A DNA stretch of 64,000 bases, from contig CAYXJR010000002.1 of the NCBI GenBank assembly GCA_964465145.1, forward strand, positions 49,709 through 113,708, in the 5' to 3' direction. Shown piece after piece: positions 61,375-64,000 of this stretch (position 1 is its first letter; each line of letters opens with the position of its first letter). Source of the stretch: JAUVKA01 sp964465145 (lineage in GTDB: Bacteria > Bacteroidota > Bacteroidia > Bacteroidales > UBA12481). A program made the position numbers and the translations under genes. Under the pieces are notes generated by a model. That model did not search any database. It saw only the letters and a program-made list of their open reading frames with translations, and had not been told where the DNA came from.

Positions 61375-63807
61375 ATGAGCACTAATAAGTTTTTGTTCGC
61401 GACCTGTTTGGTCCTGTTCACTGTACCTTATACAACTTCTGCTCAGCAGGCAAGTATTTCAGGTGAAGTAAAAATGCAGGCTTCTGGAGCAGGAATGGCC
61501 TATGTACATGTTAGAATTTCGAGGGTTCTGAGCCCTGATGTTTTGCTTTTCTCGTCCGTGACGGACGAGAAGGGGAGTTTTAGTTTTAGTAATCTTAATC
61601 CAGACAAATACCGGATCGAGGTTAGCCACATGGGCTATCATCCACAGGTCAGGATTCTTGATCTTAAGGAATCAGATCATCAGACATTGAATTTTGACTT
61701 GGTTCCGGCTTTAATACCGCTTGGAGAAGTGAGTGTTTCAAGCTTACGATATAGCAGAAAGGAACGGGAAGTTTCAATGCCCCTTAGTGTTGTCCCTCGT
61801 GAAAATATCCCTCAACAGGCTTCCATGACTTTATCAGATATATTGGAAAAGGAGCCAGGTATTGCACTTTCCCGAGACGGAGTTTGGGGAACTTCAGTGT
61901 CGGTTCGTGGCATGGGTGCGAATCGTATGGTGACACTTGTTGATGGGAACCGGATTGAGACTTCTACAGATCTGGCAGCTGGTCTTTCTCTGATAGATGT
62001 TAATGAAATAGAACGTGTTGAAGTTATAAAAGGAGCAGCTTCCTCCATTTATGGAACAGGTGCCATGGGCGGGGTGATCAATATTATTACCAGGAGTGGG
62101 GATTACCGGGATGAGTTTGGGATCCAGGGGGAGGCTCTGGGTATTTATGAAGGAGTTAATCAGCTGTTTGGAGCTCATGTAAGTTTGGATGCCGGAGACA
62201 GGACATGGAAAGCCAGGATCAGTGGTGGTTACCGGACAGCAGGAAATATAAAAACACCTGATGGAATACTCGAAAACTCACAGTTTTCCGATCAGAATCT
62301 GAATATCTCTGTAGGAGTAAAACCGTTGGAAAATCATGAGTTATCTTTGAATTACCAGGACTACAGGGCTATGGATGTGGGCATACCAGGAGGGTCTGTA
62401 TTTGGCCCAACAGCCATCGCAAGCTATCCTTTGGAAAACAGGCGCCTGGTTAGTGGAAAATATAAAGTCAACAATATCTCACACCTGGTGGATGAGGTTA
62501 GTTTACGATATTATAACCAGTTTATTCTCCGGGATGTGGAAATACTACCCAACCTAGGACCAGTAATTAGCGGGAATAACAGGATAACAGCAAACAAAGT
62601 ATTGCCAAGGGGAGAACATAATACCCAGGGATTAGTTCTTGAAACTAAACTGCATTTAAGGGAAAATAATCACCTTGTGGCAGGAGTGGATATCTGGCAA
62701 AGAAAACTGGTCACTTCCAGGGAGAAACACATTACCCAGGAGGTTCTTGATGATTTTCAAATGCTGGTAAGAACATTGGAAATCGTTCGGGGGGAAAAAC
62801 CTGTTCCTGATTCAGGATTTGGGAGCCTGGGGCTGTTTGTTCAGGACGAGGTAAGTCTTTTGAATGACCGGTTTGACTTGACTTTAGGAGCGAGGTTAGA
62901 CCGGATACAGGTTATGAGTGATCAGGCCATTGATCCTGTCTCCCTGGAGGTTAACGGAACAGTAATGGATCCTGTTCCAGGACAACGGGTGATTTTTGAT
63001 GAGCAATCGCAGGGTGCATGGTCATGGAGTGCACATAGTACTGGGATGTACCATTTAAATGATGATTTGGATCTGGTGAGTACTGTGGGGAGATCCTTCC
63101 GCAGTCCATCTTTGGAAGAGAGATTCAAGTACATTGATCTCGGATCCACGGTAAGATTGGGGAATCCTGGCCTCAGTCCGGAAAAGGGATTATTTGCTGA
63201 TTTGGGATTAAGATATTGGAAAGAAGGCTTTAATATCAATCTCGCAGGCTTTGTCCATTATCTCAGCGATATGATTGTTGAATCTCCCGGGGAATTCATT
63301 TATCGATTGACTGCTGAGGAAGGTGTTGGCATTACCGAAACATTACCCGCTCTTATTAATACTAATATCGATAAGGCCCTGTTGACAGGTATGGAGGCAT
63401 CGGTGAACGCCCAGCTTTTCGCAAATTTTGTGATGACTGGTCAGGCAGCTTATGTGAGGGGCATGAACCTTACGACAAATGGAAGTTTGCCTCTGATTCC
63501 GCCACTTACAGCCTCAATTGGTGCCAGATACCACGTCCTTGGGAGCTTTGTTGTGGAATGGAATACACGTTATTTCTCTGCACAAAACAATATTGCACCA
63601 GGAGAAAAAGCCACTGAAGGATATTTCCTGTCTGATGCTTCATTATATTCTATTCCGAGGCAGTTCGGTGTTGCAACATTCCAGATTTTTGCCGGCGTGG
63701 ACAATATTTTTAATAAATCCTATGTGAATCATCTTGCCACCAACCGGGGTTTGATCATGGTTGAACCTGGACGGAATGTTTTTATTAAGATTAAGATGAA
63801 TTTCTAA
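61375..63807 (+). CDS. TonB-dependent receptor with regulatory-like N-terminal domain
   Basis: 810 residues. Signal peptide (to about A-Q-Q), a carboxypeptidase-regulatory-like beta-sandwich (about 26-115; G-S-F-S-F-S-N-L), plug domain (about 125-235; V-S-V-R-G-M-G, G-A-A-S-S-I-Y-G-T-G-A-M-G-G-V-I-N-I) and a 22-strand barrel ending in phenylalanine. It resembles CirA/BtuB-type receptors rather than SusC (which exceed 950 residues); no SusD follows. The ligand (siderophore, cobalamin, metal) is unknown. The leader is 117 bp from the palindrome. Confidence 0.92.
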   Translation: MSTNKFLFATCLVLFTVPYTTSAQQASISGEVKMQASGAGMAYVHVRISRVLSPDVLLFSSVTDEKGSFSFSNLNPDKYRIEVSHMGYHPQVRILDLKESDHQTLNFDLVPALIPLGEVSVSSLRYSRKEREVSMPLSVVPRENIPQQASMTLSDILEKEPGIALSRDGVWGTSVSVRGMGANRMVTLVDGNRIETSTDLAAGLSLIDVNEIERVEVIKGAASSIYGTGAMGGVINIITRSGDYRDEFGIQGEALGIYEGVNQLFGAHVSLDAGDRTWKARISGGYRTAGNIKTPDGILENSQFSDQNLNISVGVKPLENHELSLNYQDYRAMDVGIPGGSVFGPTAIASYPLENRRLVSGKYKVNNISHLVDEVSLRYYNQFILRDVEILPNLGPVISGNNRITANKVLPRGEHNTQGLVLETKLHLRENNHLVAGVDIWQRKLVTSREKHITQEVLDDFQMLVRTLEIVRGEKPVPDSGFGSLGLFVQDEVSLLNDRFDLTLGARLDRIQVMSDQAIDPVSLEVNGTVMDPVPGQRVIFDEQSQGAWSWSAHSTGMYHLNDDLDLVSTVGRSFRSPSLEERFKYIDLGSTVRLGNPGLSPEKGLFADLGLRYWKEGFNINLAGFVHYLSDMIVESPGEFIYRLTAEEGVGITETLPALINTNIDKALLTGMEASVNAQLFANFVMTGQAAYVRGMNLTTNGSLPLIPPLTASIGARYHVLGSFVVEWNTRYFSAQNNIAPGEKATEGYFLSDASLYSIPRQFGVATFQIFAGVDNIFNKSYVNHLATNRGLIMVEPGRNVFIKIKMNF

Positions 63808-63810
63808 AAT

Positions 63811-63882
63811 GGGGATATGGGGCCTGACGGAGTGTATTTTGTTAAGATTGGTGGGGCTATAGGAAAATTTGTCAAAAATTGA
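63811..63882 (+). pseudogene. Remnant of a T9SS C-terminal sorting tail
   Basis: In the same frame as the receptor, one codon after its stop, this stretch reads D-G-V-Y-F-V-K-I-G-G and ends K-F-V-K-N before TGA. This is the end of a type A T9SS sorting domain (G-x-Y-F-V-K-I ... K-F-V-K). No start codon or cargo remains. It is only 24 codons, so chance is possible. Confidence 0.5.
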
Positions 63883-63896
63883 TAAGTACAGCCAAG

Positions 63897-63915
63897 GGTT
63901 GGGCTTCAGCCAACC
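63897..63915 (+). repeat. Dispersed 19-bp intergenic repeat, copy 2
   Basis: GGTTGGGCTTCAGCCAACC differs at one base from the sequence at 6057-6075 on the other strand. It is itself nearly palindromic (GGTTGG/CCAACC) and could form a hairpin in RNA. Confidence 0.55.
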
Positions 63916-63920
63916 ATAGC

Positions 63921-63983
63921 CGCATCCCGCACCCCGCACCCCGCACCCCGCATTCCGCATCCCGCACCCCGCATCCCGCATCC
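63921..63983 (+). repeat. Tandem 7-bp repeat array (CGCAYCC)
   Basis: Nine head-to-tail units of CGCATCC or CGCACCC (one CGCATTC) in a G+C-rich block unlike its surroundings. It lies just after the dispersed repeat. On the minus strand it creates a spurious Cys-Gly-rich open frame. Confidence 0.9.
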
Positions 63984-64000
63984 CTTTTCCAAAACCTGAT

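Noticed and set aside
63643..63981. Minus-strand 112-residue ORF with Cys-Gly-rich repeats
   Set aside because: Its repeats are the translation of the 7-bp DNA array, and the rest is antisense to the TonB receptor and the T9SS remnant.
63921..63983. Short-repeat array considered as CRISPR
   Set aside because: Units are 7 bp with no spacers and no cas genes; it is a simple tandem repeat.

Overview
The window looks like chromosomal core sequence from a member of the Bacteroidota, probably an anaerobic or fermentative relative of the Bacteroidales/Marinilabiliales. Supporting signs are the Bacteroidota promoter pattern TTTG-N19/20-TAnnTTTG (upstream of rpsU, the tRNA cluster and rex), few Shine-Dalgarno motifs, type IX secretion elements (a PorT homologue and T9SS C-terminal sorting tails), TamL and a second Omp85 protein, an S46 dipeptidyl-peptidase, and a six-bladed beta-propeller lipoprotein beside a small secreted Cys-rich peptide. 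The G+C content looks moderate to low. No IS element, prophage or CRISPR array was seen. No gene-free stretch exceeds 300 bases; the longest is about 258 bp (61117-61374).

Layout. 1-6021: 3' part of an RND efflux operon (two RND permeases and one lipoprotein adaptor). 6022-6204: dispersed repeats and a strong terminator. 6205-7798 (-): beta-propeller lipoprotein and Cys-rich peptide. 8002-9982: molybdenum cofactor genes moeA and mog, with a collapsed moaA/moaC remnant between them. 9979-10830 (-): lamin-tail T9SS cargo. 10969-20485: nitroreductase, Omp85, SDR, menaquinone methyltransferase, PorT, FAD oxidoreductase, rRNA/tRNA methyltransferase (-), TamL. 20571-23893: fructose-bisphosphate aldolase, Na+-dependent transporter, HhH protein. 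23921-38966: rpsU, xerC-type recombinase, raiA, four tRNAs, tuf, tRNA-Trp, secE, nusG, rplKAJL, rpoBC and a DUF3467 gene, the ancestral translation/transcription block. 39052-46632: CstA, then etfBA with two Fe-S proteins and an acyl-CoA dehydrogenase. 46726-51878: DUF2520, KdsC-like phosphatase, UbiA prenyltransferase, Maf, DPP11-like S46 peptidase. 52066-56344: trimeric [FeFe] hydrogenase and its likely regulator Rex. 56371-58789 (-): SsuABC-like ABC importer. 58823-59882 (-): decayed arylsulfotransferase. 59986-61116 (-): saccharopine dehydrogenase-like protein. 61375-63807: TonB-dependent receptor. 63808-64000: T9SS tail remnant, dispersed repeat and a 7-bp tandem array.

How it works together. 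The energy genes suggest redox balancing: electrons from acyl-CoA oxidation pass through EtfAB to a membrane Fe-S protein, and NADH is disposed of as H2 by a small HydABC enzyme probably repressed by Rex. Two Rex-like palindromes occur, one before the hydrogenase and one, more perfect, overlapping the promoter of the TonB-dependent receptor. A second theme is gene loss by internal deletion: moaA/moaC, an arylsulfotransferase and a T9SS cargo gene survive only as short joined fragments. I see no clearly novel multigene system. The best leads are the second Rex-like operator, the unusual hydrogenase active-site motifs and the deletion remnants.
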